Part shown: positions 27,817-35,569 of the stretch, one piece after another
Layout: each line of letters opens with the position of its first letter
How positions within the stretch are numbered: the first letter of the stretch is position 1
Origin: Microtetraspora sp. NBRC 13810
Lineage (GTDB): Bacteria; Actinomycetota; Actinomycetes; Streptosporangiales; Streptosporangiaceae
Direction: 5' to 3'
Assembly: GCF_030268685.1 (NCBI RefSeq)
Contig: NZ_BSRQ01000001.1
Span: 310,001-374,000, forward strand
DNA length: 64,000 nt
Program-made: the position numbers and the translations under genes
Notes under the pieces: generated by a model
What the model saw: the letters and a program-made list of their open reading frames with translations, nothing else
Database searches by the model: none
Told to the model about the DNA's origin: nothing

Positions 27817-28785
27817 ATGATCGAGATTGAGTACGACCCGCGTCACGGCTACCAGCGTCGCTACGACGAGACCTATGCCGGGCTGCCCGTGACCCACCTT
27901 CCGGACTCCGGCGAGGAGGAGCCGCTCCCCGACCCCGGCTCGGTGGCCTGGCGGCTCACCGCGAGCGAGTGGGACGACACCGCGGACTCCACCATGGCCG
28001 AGTGCTTCGACCGCTTCCTCGGCCTCGTGGACACCGCCAAGGTGACCGCACTGGTCATCGGCGGCTGGGAGGATTCCTACGAGACCCCCTCGGATACCCT
28101 CGTCTCCCGGCTGGCCGAGAGCGCCGGGCGCCTTCCCGAGCTGCGCTCACTCTTCTTCGGCGCGATCAGCTCGGAGGAGGCCGAGATCTCCTGGATCCAG
28201 CAGTCCGACATCACCCCGCTGCTCACCGCCTTCCCCCGGCTGGAGCGGCTGGAAGTGCGCGGCGGCAGCGGGCTGCGGCTCAACCCGGTGCGGCACGACG
28301 CCCTGCGGATCCTGCGCGTCGAGACCGGCGGCCTGCCCGGAGAGGTCGTCCGCGCGATCGGCGCCTGCGACCTGCCCGCGCTGGAACACCTGGAACTGTG
28401 GCTCGGCGTCGAGAACTACGGCGGCGACACGACGACCCCGGACCTCGGCCCCATCCTGACCGGCGAGCGGCTGCCGTCGCTGCGCCACCTCGGCCTCCAG
28501 GACAGCGAGATCCAGGACGACGTCGCCGCGGCGGTGGCCGCCGCCCCGATCGTCGCCCGGCTGGAGAGCCTCAACCTGTCCATGGGCGTCCTCACCGACA
28601 CCGGCGCGGAAGCCCTCCTCAGCGGCCAGCCCCTCACCCACCTGCGCAGACTCGACCTGCACCACCACTTCCTCACCGACGCCATGATGAAGCGGGTCAC
28701 CGCCGCCCTGCCCGGCGTCGAGGTCGTCCTGTCCGACCGGCAGCGGACCGACCGCGACTGGCGCTATGTCGCGGTGAGCGAATGA
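27817..28785 (+). CDS. STM4015 family leucine-rich-repeat protein, copy 2
   Basis: A 322-residue paralogue of the preceding gene. From about residue 98 to 300 it is nearly identical to copy 1, differing at a few positions (for example VGACDLP versus IGACDLP). The N-terminus is eight residues longer and differently charged, and the C-terminal acidic linker is replaced by a short SDRQRTDRD segment. The last residues are again WRYVAVSE. AGGCGAGGA precedes the ATG. Its stop codon overlaps the start of copy 3 (ATGA). Confidence 0.88.
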   Translation: MIEIEYDPRHGYQRRYDETYAGLPVTHLPDSGEEEPLPDPGSVAWRLTASEWDDTADSTMAECFDRFLGLVDTAKVTALVIGGWEDSYETPSDTLVSRLAESAGRLPELRSLFFGAISSEEAEISWIQQSDITPLLTAFPRLERLEVRGGSGLRLNPVRHDALRILRVETGGLPGEVVRAIGACDLPALEHLELWLGVENYGGDTTTPDLGPILTGERLPSLRHLGLQDSEIQDDVAAAVAAAPIVARLESLNLSMGVLTDTGAEALLSGQPLTHLRRLDLHHHFLTDAMMKRVTAALPGVEVVLSDRQRTDRDWRYVAVSE

Positions 28786-29783
28786 TGTACGACGACCTCG
28801 AGGAGCAGTGGGAGGAGACGCCCGCCGATCCGCGCGACCCCGGCGACGCGTTCATCCCGGAGGACTCCGTCTACCGCCACGACCCCGCCGGCGCCCACCG
28901 CGAGCGCTTCGCCGGGCTGCCGATCGTGGAGCCGGGTGACCCGTGCGCCGACCCCTGGCAGGCCGCCTGGGTCCTGTGGGACGGGGCCTCGACCGACGGC
29001 GGCGCCGGGTCGTCCCTCGCCGACGATCTTTCCGAGCTGATCGGCCGGGTCGGCGGTCAGCGGATCCAGGCGATCGTCGTCGCCGGAGAGGACGCGAGCG
29101 GGGCGCCGGAGGTCCTCGCGGCGCACGCCCACCGGCTGCCCCGGCTCCGCTCGGTGTTCCTGGGATTCGTCGAGCCCGAGCACTGGGAGATCTCCTGGAT
29201 CCGGCAGGGCGACATCACCCCGCTGCTGGAGGCGTTCCCCCGGCTGGAGCGGCTGGACGTGCGCGGCTCCGACGGGCTGGTCATGCGACCGGTCCGGCAC
29301 GAGCACCTCCGTGTGCTGCGCTTCGAGTGCGGCGGGCTGCCCGCCCACGTGGTCCGCGCGGTCGGCGACTCCCACCTGCCCGGCCTGGCACACCTGGAGC
29401 TGTGGCTCGGCGTCGAGCAGTACGGCGGGGACTCGACGACCGCCGACCTGGCCGGCATCCTCGGCGGCGCCGGGCTGCCCGCGCTGAGACGGCTCGGCCT
29501 GCGCGACAGCGAGCGGCAGGACGAGATCGCCTCGGCCGTCGCCGCCGCCCCCGTGGTCGCCCGGCTGGAGGCGCTCAGCCTGGGCATGGGCGTCCTCACC
29601 GACGCCGGAGCCGAAGCCCTCCTCAGCGGGCAGCCGCTCAGCCACCTCCAGCACCTCGACCTGCACCACAACTACCTGAGCGAGGAGACCGCGGCCAGGG
29701 TCGAGAAGGCACTGCCCACGGTGACCGTCGACCTCTCCCACCGATATACGCACGACGAGTTCTATGTCGCGGTGAGCGAATGA
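28782..29783 (+). CDS. STM4015 family leucine-rich-repeat protein, copy 3 (divergent)
   Basis: A 333-residue third member of the LRR set, clearly diverged from the other two but keeping the same repeat order: FPRLERLDVRGSDGL, LRVLRFECGGLPAHVV, LPGLAHLELWLGVEQYGGD, LPALRRLGLRDSERQDE and LQHLDLHHNYLSEE. It has an acidic N-terminal extension (MMYDDLEEQWEE) not seen in the others and a second segment RFAGLPIVEPGD matching their ETYAGLPV region. It too ends in FYVAVSE. Both its start and its stop overlap neighbouring genes by four bases, so it is coupled to copy 2 and to the ATP-grasp gene. Confidence 0.88.
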   Translation: MMYDDLEEQWEETPADPRDPGDAFIPEDSVYRHDPAGAHRERFAGLPIVEPGDPCADPWQAAWVLWDGASTDGGAGSSLADDLSELIGRVGGQRIQAIVVAGEDASGAPEVLAAHAHRLPRLRSVFLGFVEPEHWEISWIRQGDITPLLEAFPRLERLDVRGSDGLVMRPVRHEHLRVLRFECGGLPAHVVRAVGDSHLPGLAHLELWLGVEQYGGDSTTADLAGILGGAGLPALRRLGLRDSERQDEIASAVAAAPVVARLEALSLGMGVLTDAGAEALLSGQPLSHLQHLDLHHNYLSEETAARVEKALPTVTVDLSHRYTHDEFYVAVSE

Positions 29784-30844
29784 CGGTGCGCTTCGCCGTC
29801 GTGGGCACGCCCGGCGACCGCCGGGTGGCGCTGTTCCGCGCCGCCGTGCTCGCCCGCGGGCTCGCGGAGCCGTCCCTCGTCTCGTGGCGGGACGTGCTGG
29901 CCGGGCGGGAGATCGGGGCGCCCGCGGGGGCGCTGCTGCGGATCGACTCGCCCGGCGAGGACGCGGAGAGCGACGCGCTGCTGCGCGGGCCCGGCGATCC
30001 GGCCCGGGTGGGCGGGGGCGCGTCGTGGTACGCCGCGTTCACGAAGGGGCTGGCGCGGGTGGCCGCGATCCCCGGCGTCGAGCTGCTCGGCGACGTCGGG
30101 GAGATCGCGGTGATGTTCGACAAGCGGAGCTGCCACGCCGTGCTCGACCGGGCCGGGGTGCCGGTGCCGCCGGCGTTCCCGGCCGGCTCGTACGACGAGC
30201 TGCGCGAGCGGATGGCGGAGCGCGGCTGGGCCAGGGTGTTCGTCAAGCCGGCGCACGGCTCGTCGGCGTCGGGGGTGGTCGCGTTCCAGGCGCACGCCGG
30301 CCGGGTCAAGGCGGTCACCTCGGCGGCCTGGCTCGACGGCGTGCTGCGCAACTCGCTGAAGCTGCGCGCCTACGAGGACGAGGAGGGCGTGCGGGCGCTG
30401 GTGGACGCGCTGGCGCCCGACGGGCTGCACGTCGAGCGGTGGTTCCCCAAGGCGTCGATCGACGGCAGGGCGTACGACCTGCGGGTCGTGACCGTGGCGG
30501 GGACGCCGACGCACGCGGTGGTCCGGGTCGGCCGCGGCCCGATGACCAACCTGCACCTCGGCGGCGAGCGCGGCGACCTCGACGTGGTCCGCTCCCGCCC
30601 GGCGCTGTGGACGCGGGTGCTGGACGCGTGCGCCGGGGCGGCGGCGTGCTTCCCCGGCAGCCTGGCCACCGGCGTGGACGTCATGGTGGGCGCCGACCTG
30701 CGGTCCGTCGCGGTGGCCGAGGTCAACGCGTTCGGCGACCTGCTGCCGGGCCTGGGCGACCTGTCGGGAAACGAACGAGACACCTACGCGGAGCAGGTGA
30801 AGGCGGTCATCGATGGACATGCACGACGTCGTGGGCAGCCATGA
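29780..30844 (+). CDS. STM4014 family ATP-grasp protein
   Basis: A 354-residue protein of the STM4014 family with an ATP-grasp fold (RimK/glutathione-synthetase kind). Visible elements are an N-terminal Rossmann-like strand VRFAVVGTPGDRR, the ATP-binding Lys in WARVFVKPAHGSSASGV (about 152-168), HVERWFPKASIDGRAYDLRVVTV (about 215-238), and the metal site VAVAEVNAFGDLLPG near 310-325. Enzymes of this fold join a carboxylate to an amine through an acyl-phosphate, so a peptide or amino-acid ligation onto a partner is plausible. No substrate is known. It overlaps the preceding LRR gene by 4 bases and the next gene by 32. Confidence 0.88.
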   Translation: MTVRFAVVGTPGDRRVALFRAAVLARGLAEPSLVSWRDVLAGREIGAPAGALLRIDSPGEDAESDALLRGPGDPARVGGGASWYAAFTKGLARVAAIPGVELLGDVGEIAVMFDKRSCHAVLDRAGVPVPPAFPAGSYDELRERMAERGWARVFVKPAHGSSASGVVAFQAHAGRVKAVTSAAWLDGVLRNSLKLRAYEDEEGVRALVDALAPDGLHVERWFPKASIDGRAYDLRVVTVAGTPTHAVVRVGRGPMTNLHLGGERGDLDVVRSRPALWTRVLDACAGAAACFPGSLATGVDVMVGADLRSVAVAEVNAFGDLLPGLGDLSGNERDTYAEQVKAVIDGHARRRGQP

Positions 30845-31604
30845 CATCCTCCTGGTCACCCTCGACACCCTCCGGTACGACGTGGCGGCGGAGATGGCCG
30901 AGGCCGGGCGGCTGACCGGGCTGCTGCCGCACGGGGGCGGCTGGGAGCGGCGGCACAGCCCCGGCAGCTTCACCTACGCCGCGCACGCCGCGATGTTCGC
31001 CGGGTTCCTGCCCACCCCGGTGACTCCCGGCCCGCATCCCCGGCTGTTCGCGGCGACCTTCCCCGGCAGCGAGACGACGGCGGGCGGCACGTGGGTGTTC
31101 GACGCCCCCGACCTGCCCACGGGGCTCGCCGGGGCGGGCTACCGGACGATCTGCGTCGGCGGCGTCGGATTCTTCAACAAGCGGACCCCGCTCGGCTCGG
31201 CGCTGCCGGGCCTGTTCGCGGAAAGCCACTGGGAGCCGGAGTTCGGCGTGACGAACCCGGCGTCGCTGGAGCGGCAGATCGACCGCGCGGCCGAGGTGCT
31301 GGCACACCGGGACGGGCCGGTCTTCCTGTTCGTCAACGTCTCGGCGCTGCACCAGCCGAACCACTTCTACCTGCCGGGCGCCACCGGTGACTCGCGGGAG
31401 AGCCACGCCGCCGCGCTGGAGTACGTCGACCGGCACATCGGCCGTCTCTACGACCTCATGCGCCGGCCCTGCCTGGTGATCGTCTGCTCCGACCACGGCA
31501 CCGCGTACGGCGAGGACGGTCACGTCGGCCACCGGATCGGTCACGAGGTCGTGTGGACGGTGCCCTACGCCGAATTCATTCTGGAGCGTCATGCGGCCCT
31601 ATGA
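30813..31604 (+). CDS. STM4013/SEN3800 family alkaline-phosphatase-fold metalloenzyme
   Basis: A 263-residue protein with the core of the alkaline phosphatase/sulfatase superfamily. The first metal ligand lies in ILLVTLDTLRYDV (Asp18). The nucleophile region is SPGSFTYAAHAAMFAGF, with a Ser/Thr instead of a formylglycine-type Cys. The second metal site is CSDHGTAYGEDGHVGHR, with Asp227, His228 and His237/His240. There is no signal peptide, unlike secreted sulfatases, so it acts in the cytosol. A phosphate, phosphonate or nucleotidyl transfer is expected; the substrate is unknown. It starts inside the ATP-grasp gene and ends 14 bases inside the next gene. Confidence 0.87.
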   Translation: MDMHDVVGSHDILLVTLDTLRYDVAAEMAEAGRLTGLLPHGGGWERRHSPGSFTYAAHAAMFAGFLPTPVTPGPHPRLFAATFPGSETTAGGTWVFDAPDLPTGLAGAGYRTICVGGVGFFNKRTPLGSALPGLFAESHWEPEFGVTNPASLERQIDRAAEVLAHRDGPVFLFVNVSALHQPNHFYLPGATGDSRESHAAALEYVDRHIGRLYDLMRRPCLVIVCSDHGTAYGEDGHVGHRIGHEVVWTVPYAEFILERHAAL

Positions 31605-32856
31605 GGGATATGTCTACGCCTACCCGCACAAGACGGCCTACCGGCCGCTCGATCCGCGCCCGCCGTTGCGGGACGTGTGGGCCGGTGAGCGGGCGGGCGC
31701 ACTGTACGTGCACATCCCGTTCTGCGAGATGCGCTGCGGGTTCTGCAACCTGTTCACCCGCACCGGCGCGCCCGAGGAGCTCGTCGGCGGCTACCTCGAC
31801 GCCCTCGAACGGCAGGCCCGCGCCGTGCGGGAGGCGCTGGAGGCCCCGGCGTTCAGCACCGCCGCGTTCGGCGGCGGCACGCCCACCTATCTCAGCGCGG
31901 GCGAGCTGACCCGGCTGTTCGACCTGACCGAGCGCACGATGGGCGCCGACCTCGCCGCGATCCCGCTGTCCGTGGAGACCTCACCCGCCACCGCCACCCC
32001 CGACCGCCTCGCCGTGCTCGCCGAGCGCGGCACCACCCGGGTCTCCATCGGCGTGCAGAGCTTCGTCGACGCCGAGGCCAGGTCCGCCGTGCGCCCGCAG
32101 CGGCGCGCCGAGGTGGACGCGGCCCTCGACGCGATCCGCGCGGCCGGAATCCCGGCGCTCAACATCGACCTGATCTACGGGATCGACGGCCAGACCCCCG
32201 CCTCCTGGCGGTACTCGCTGGACACCGCGCTCACCTGGAAACCGGAGGAGCTGTACCTCTACCCGCTCTACGTCCGCCCGCTGACCGGCCTCGGCAAGCA
32301 GGGCCGGGCCTGGGACGACCAGCGGCTGGAGCTGTACCGTCTCGGCCGCGACCACCTCCTCGCGGCGGGCTACGAGCAGGTGTCCATGCGGATGTTCCGG
32401 CTGCCCGGCTCGGGCTCGTCCACCGAATACTGCTGCCAGACCGACGGCATGGTCGGCCTCGGCTGCGGCGCCCGGTCCTACACGAGCACGCTGCACTACT
32501 CCTTCGAGTACGCCGTGGGCGCGCGCCAGGTGCGGTCGATCATCGACGACTACGTGCGGCGGACCGACTTCGGCACGGCGAACGTCGGGTTCACCCTCTC
32601 CCCCGGGGAGAGCAGGCGGCGGCACCTGATCCAGTCGCTGCTCCAGGCCGAGGGGCTGTCCCGGGCGCTCTACCGCGACCGGTTCGGCGCCGACGTGCTG
32701 GACGACTTCCCACTGGAACGCTTCGCCGACCTGCTGGTCGTGGAGCCGTCGGCGATCAGGCTGACCGCCGAGGGCCTCGCCCACTCCGACGCGATCGGCC
32801 CGGCGTTGTTCTCCGACCGGGTCCGGGGCCTCATGGACGGGTACGCGGCATGCTGA
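31591..32856 (+). CDS. STM4012 family radical SAM protein (HemW/HemN-like)
   Basis: A 421-residue radical SAM enzyme. The cluster motif CEMRCGFC (Cys45, Cys49, Cys52) is preceded by ALYVHIPF exactly as in HemN/HemW coproporphyrinogen-oxidase-like proteins. GGGTPTYL and VETSPAT follow, and IGVQSF is the family's strand 5 motif. The C-terminal quarter (about 320-400) resembles the HemN C-terminal helical domain. True HemW is normally encoded next to chaperone genes; here it sits with STM4011 and STM4013, so a heme role is doubtful. A CC pair (TEYCCQTD) near 280 could bind a metal or ligand. Confidence 0.9.
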   Translation: MRPYEGYVYAYPHKTAYRPLDPRPPLRDVWAGERAGALYVHIPFCEMRCGFCNLFTRTGAPEELVGGYLDALERQARAVREALEAPAFSTAAFGGGTPTYLSAGELTRLFDLTERTMGADLAAIPLSVETSPATATPDRLAVLAERGTTRVSIGVQSFVDAEARSAVRPQRRAEVDAALDAIRAAGIPALNIDLIYGIDGQTPASWRYSLDTALTWKPEELYLYPLYVRPLTGLGKQGRAWDDQRLELYRLGRDHLLAAGYEQVSMRMFRLPGSGSSTEYCCQTDGMVGLGCGARSYTSTLHYSFEYAVGARQVRSIIDDYVRRTDFGTANVGFTLSPGESRRRHLIQSLLQAEGLSRALYRDRFGADVLDDFPLERFADLLVVEPSAIRLTAEGLAHSDAIGPALFSDRVRGLMDGYAAC

Positions 32857-33680
32857 CCATCCTCTATCGCGGCCCGCTGGCGAGCTGCGACTACGACTGC
32901 GCCTACTGCCCCTTCGCCAAGCGGCGGGACTCCCCCGAGCGGCTCCGGGCCGACCGGGCCGCGCTGGAGCGCTTCACCGCCTGGGTCACCGCCCAGGACT
33001 TCGAGGTGTCCGTGCTGTTCACCCCGTGGGGCGAGGCGCTGGTCCGATCCTGGTACCGCAGGGCCGTCGTGGACCTGTCCTGGGCGCCGAACGTGCGCAG
33101 GGTGGCGGTCCAGACGAACCTCAGCCACCGCACCGGGTGGCTCGCCTCGGCGTCGGACCGGGCCGCCCTCTGGGTGACCTACCACCCCACCCAGGTGCCC
33201 TATGACCGTTTCCTGGCGAAGGTCCGCTCCCTACCGGTACGGCACAGCGTCGGCATCGTGGGCGACCCGGCCCATCTGGCCGACGCCCGGCGGCTGCGGG
33301 CCGACCTGCCCGCCGAGACCTACCTGTGGGTCAACGCCGAGGAGGGCCGCCTCTACACCGACGCGGAAGCGGCCGAGTGGTCCGCGATCGACCCGCTCTT
33401 CCACCACAGCCGCTTCCCGCATCCCAGCGCCGGCCTGCCCTGCCGCACCGGGGACAGTGTGATCTCGGTGAACGGCGACGGCACGGTCCGCCGCTGCCAC
33501 TTCATCCCCGAGGAGCTGGGCAACCTCTACGACGGCTCCTACCGCCGGGAGCTGCGCCCGCGCCCCTGCCCGGCCGCCGCCTGCGACTGCCACATCGGCT
33601 ACGTCCACCTGGAGCCCACCGGCCTCTACCCCGTCTTCGCCGGCGGCATCCTCGAACGCGTCCCCGCCGCCTGGCCGTAG
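32850..33680 (+). CDS. STM4011 family radical SAM protein with C-terminal Cys cluster
   Basis: A 276-residue radical SAM enzyme. CDYDCAYC (Cys13, Cys17, Cys20) binds the catalytic [4Fe-4S] cluster very near the N-terminus. The barrel segment LFTPWGEALV corresponds to the usual GGEP region. Five further cysteines (198, 216, 240, 245, 247) lie in DGTVRRCHFIPEELGNLY and CPAAACDCHIGY. They recall SPASM/twitch auxiliary clusters of peptide-modifying maturases, so a protein or peptide substrate is possible. It overlaps STM4012 by seven bases and is last in the set; the next gene is convergent. Confidence 0.9.
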   Translation: MLTILYRGPLASCDYDCAYCPFAKRRDSPERLRADRAALERFTAWVTAQDFEVSVLFTPWGEALVRSWYRRAVVDLSWAPNVRRVAVQTNLSHRTGWLASASDRAALWVTYHPTQVPYDRFLAKVRSLPVRHSVGIVGDPAHLADARRLRADLPAETYLWVNAEEGRLYTDAEAAEWSAIDPLFHHSRFPHPSAGLPCRTGDSVISVNGDGTVRRCHFIPEELGNLYDGSYRRELRPRPCPAAACDCHIGYVHLEPTGLYPVFAGGILERVPAAWP

Positions 33681-33706
33681 GCCGCCGTCGTGGCGCCCCG
33701 GCCGCC

Positions 33707-34783
33707 TCAGGTCTCGCGCTGGGGGTGGTAGTCGCCCTCGGTCATGCCGAAGGTCCAGGCGACGCCCTCGCGCGCCCGGCGCACCCACGGCGGCACCCGC
33801 AGGAAGTAGGTGCGGCTGGTGCCGTCGGGCTCGGGTGTCGAGTTGACCACCTCGACCATCACCAGCGGCTCGTCACCGGGCAGCTCGATCCGCCACAGCA
33901 CGCCCGTCTCGTCGGACTGCTGCGCCTCGGCCCCCGACTCCGCGAGGTAGCGGTCGAAACCGAAGTGCTCCAGCATCACCCGGCGCAGCTCGGCGTTCTC
34001 CTCCTCGCGGATGCGGGACGGGGTGAGCGCGGTCATCGCGGCCCCGAAGTCGGCCGGGACCGGCATCCCGTGCCAGGCGTGCAACGCGAACCCGTCGGAG
34101 AACGCCATGGCGGGCCCGTCGCCCCGGTGCAGCCGCCCGGCGTCGTCCCGGTGCAGCTCGACGGGCCGCTCGGTGACGATGGCGACCCGCTCGTAGGGCC
34201 ACCACCAGCCCGCGCCTCCGGCGACCTGCCTGAGGCCCGCCAGCCCGTCGGACCCGTCGAAGGCCGACAGCCACGGGGCGTCGTGCTGGCCGAGGACCGC
34301 GTCCAGGGTCAGCCGCCGCAGCTCCTCGCCGCCGAGGTCGGCGACGGCCCGGCGGATCGCGGTGACCAGCCGGTCCACCTGCGGCCACAACCGGCCGCCG
34401 GTCTCCGCCCACTGGGCCGCCCAGCCGGCCGGCCCCAGCTCCGCGTACGCCGCCCGCCGCGCCCGCTCCCACGGTGCGGTCCTGACGTCGTCACGCACGG
34501 ACCGCCCCGGCTCCACCCCGTCGAACAGCGCGGCCAGGCCGGCGGCGGTCTCCGCCGGCCCGCCCAGGCCGGCCGCGCGGAGGCCGTCCTCGACGGCCCT
34601 GCGCAGGTCGTCGTCCCCGGTCAGCCACGCCGCCGCCGCCGCGCCCGCCGCCGGCGAGCCCAGCACGACCACCCGCTCCGGCCCGGCCAGCCCCGCGTCC
34701 CGGTAGGCCCGCCGCACGCCCGCCTCGACGTCATCCGCCGGACCGGTCGCGAAGGCCGTCTGCTCCCACGTCAGCGTCGCCAT
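33707..34783 (-). CDS. DUF6745 domain-containing protein
   Basis: A 358-residue protein with no signal or membrane segment, matching the actinobacterial DUF6745 type. The N-terminal half is helical and Ala/Trp-rich (GWAAQWAETGGRLWPQVD). The middle holds WWWPYERVAIVTERPVELHRDDAGRLHRGDGPAM. The C-terminal portion has HAWHGMPVP and the segment MEVVNSTPEPDGTSRTYFLRVPP. Its function is unknown. ATG 34783 shares its A with the stop of the small gene upstream (TGATG), so the two proteins are made together. Confidence 0.8.
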   Translation of the reverse strand: MATLTWEQTAFATGPADDVEAGVRRAYRDAGLAGPERVVVLGSPAAGAAAAAWLTGDDDLRRAVEDGLRAAGLGGPAETAAGLAALFDGVEPGRSVRDDVRTAPWERARRAAYAELGPAGWAAQWAETGGRLWPQVDRLVTAIRRAVADLGGEELRRLTLDAVLGQHDAPWLSAFDGSDGLAGLRQVAGGAGWWWPYERVAIVTERPVELHRDDAGRLHRGDGPAMAFSDGFALHAWHGMPVPADFGAAMTALTPSRIREEENAELRRVMLEHFGFDRYLAESGAEAQQSDETGVLWRIELPGDEPLVMVEVVNSTPEPDGTSRTYFLRVPPWVRRAREGVAWTFGMTEGDYHPQRET

Positions 34784-35079
34784 CAGTCGGCCACCACCCG
34801 GAACGACCCCGGCACGTATTCCCGCTGCCGGACCACGCGATACCACCCCTTGGGCAGCGAGATCGCGTCATGCTCCTCGTGCACGAGCCTGCCGCCCTCG
34901 GGCAGGTGCAGGAACCCGCCGGCCAGCGTGCCCGGCCCGGGAATCGCGTGACAGTGCCCGGTCGCCTCGCCGTGCGCCAGCACCAGCCGACCGCGCGCGT
35001 CACGCTCCTCCGGCCGCAGCCCGCCCGGCACGGCCTCCTCGGCCACCGGCACGATCAGAATGTCGCCCTGTCGGTACAT
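34783..35079 (-). CDS. Small conserved protein paired with DUF6745
   Basis: A 98-residue soluble protein beginning MYRQGDILIVPVAE, with GHCHAIPGPG and EEHDAISLPKGWYRVVRQREY. It looks like a compact beta-barrel, with several His residues (EATGHCHAI) that could bind a metal. GGAGGT lies seven bases before the ATG. It overlaps the DUF6745 gene by one base, which suggests the two act together. I do not recognise a named function. Confidence 0.8.
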   Translation of the reverse strand: MYRQGDILIVPVAEEAVPGGLRPEERDARGRLVLAHGEATGHCHAIPGPGTLAGGFLHLPEGGRLVHEEHDAISLPKGWYRVVRQREYVPGSFRVVAD

Positions 35080-35158
35080 CGACCAACCTCCAGCTTGGGG
35101 GGAATGATCGAAAGCTATCGCCCGCGACCGACAATTCCCCGGCCGCCGGAGACCCCCC

Positions 35159-35238
35159 GCGCACCCGCCCCGTCACGGCGGCAGCGGAGGGGCCTTTCGC
35201 GCACCCGCCCAGTCACGGCGGCAGCGGAGGGGCCTTCC
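35159..35238. repeat. Two tandem 40-bp direct repeats at the 3' end of the mazG-like gene
   Basis: Units at 35159-35198 and 35199-35238 differ at only a few bases. Each contains GTCACGGCGGCAGCGGAG. The right unit encodes the end of the pyrophosphohydrolase (KAPPLPP and stop). The left unit repeats that end, stop codon included, beyond the gene. Confidence 0.85.
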
Positions 35239-35569
35239 GCGCCGAGCCCCGGTAGACGTCCGGGTCGTAGCGGCGTTCGCTCTCGTCGAGCTTGGCGTGC
35301 GCCGCGGCGACCAGGTCCACGCCGAGCACGTCGGCCAGCCGGACCAGGTAGTTGGTGACGTCTCCCAGCTCGGCGCGCACCCTGGCCAGGGTGTCCGGGT
35401 CCGGCCGGGCCGCCTCCTCGGCGGTCAGCCACTGGAACTCCGCCACGAGCTCCCCCACCTCGCCGGCCAGCGCCATCGCGAGGTTCTTGGACGTGTGAAA
35501 TCGCTCCCAGTCCCGCACCTCGGCGAACGCGCGCAGCCGTACGGCCAGCCGTTCCAGGTCATCGCTCAC
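35213..35569 (-). CDS. MazG-like nucleotide pyrophosphohydrolase (RS21-C6/dCTPase type)
   Basis: A 118-residue all-alpha NTP pyrophosphohydrolase that removes non-canonical or excess (d)NTPs. Helical metal-binding motifs are present: ALAGEVGELVAEFQWL (EVGEL with acidic residues) and RAELGDVTNYLVRLADVLG (E-x-x-D). Length and motif spacing match single-domain RS21-C6 proteins rather than the tandem MazG. The ATG at 35569 follows TCACCTGATGTGAGCG-type sequence without a strong ribosome site. The gene's last codons lie in a tandem DNA repeat. Confidence 0.9.
   Translation of the reverse strand: MSDDLERLAVRLRAFAEVRDWERFHTSKNLAMALAGEVGELVAEFQWLTAEEAARPDPDTLARVRAELGDVTNYLVRLADVLGVDLVAAAHAKLDESERRYDPDVYRGSARKAPPLPP

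Noticed and set aside
26773-29783. LRR genes as secreted virulence-type effectors
   Set aside because: No signal peptide, and they are operon-linked to cytosolic enzymes.
31591-32856. Calling the HemN-like radical SAM enzyme coproporphyrinogen oxidase or HemW
   Set aside because: The context is the STM4011-4015 set and not heme or chaperone genes; sequence resemblance alone covers many radical SAM functions.
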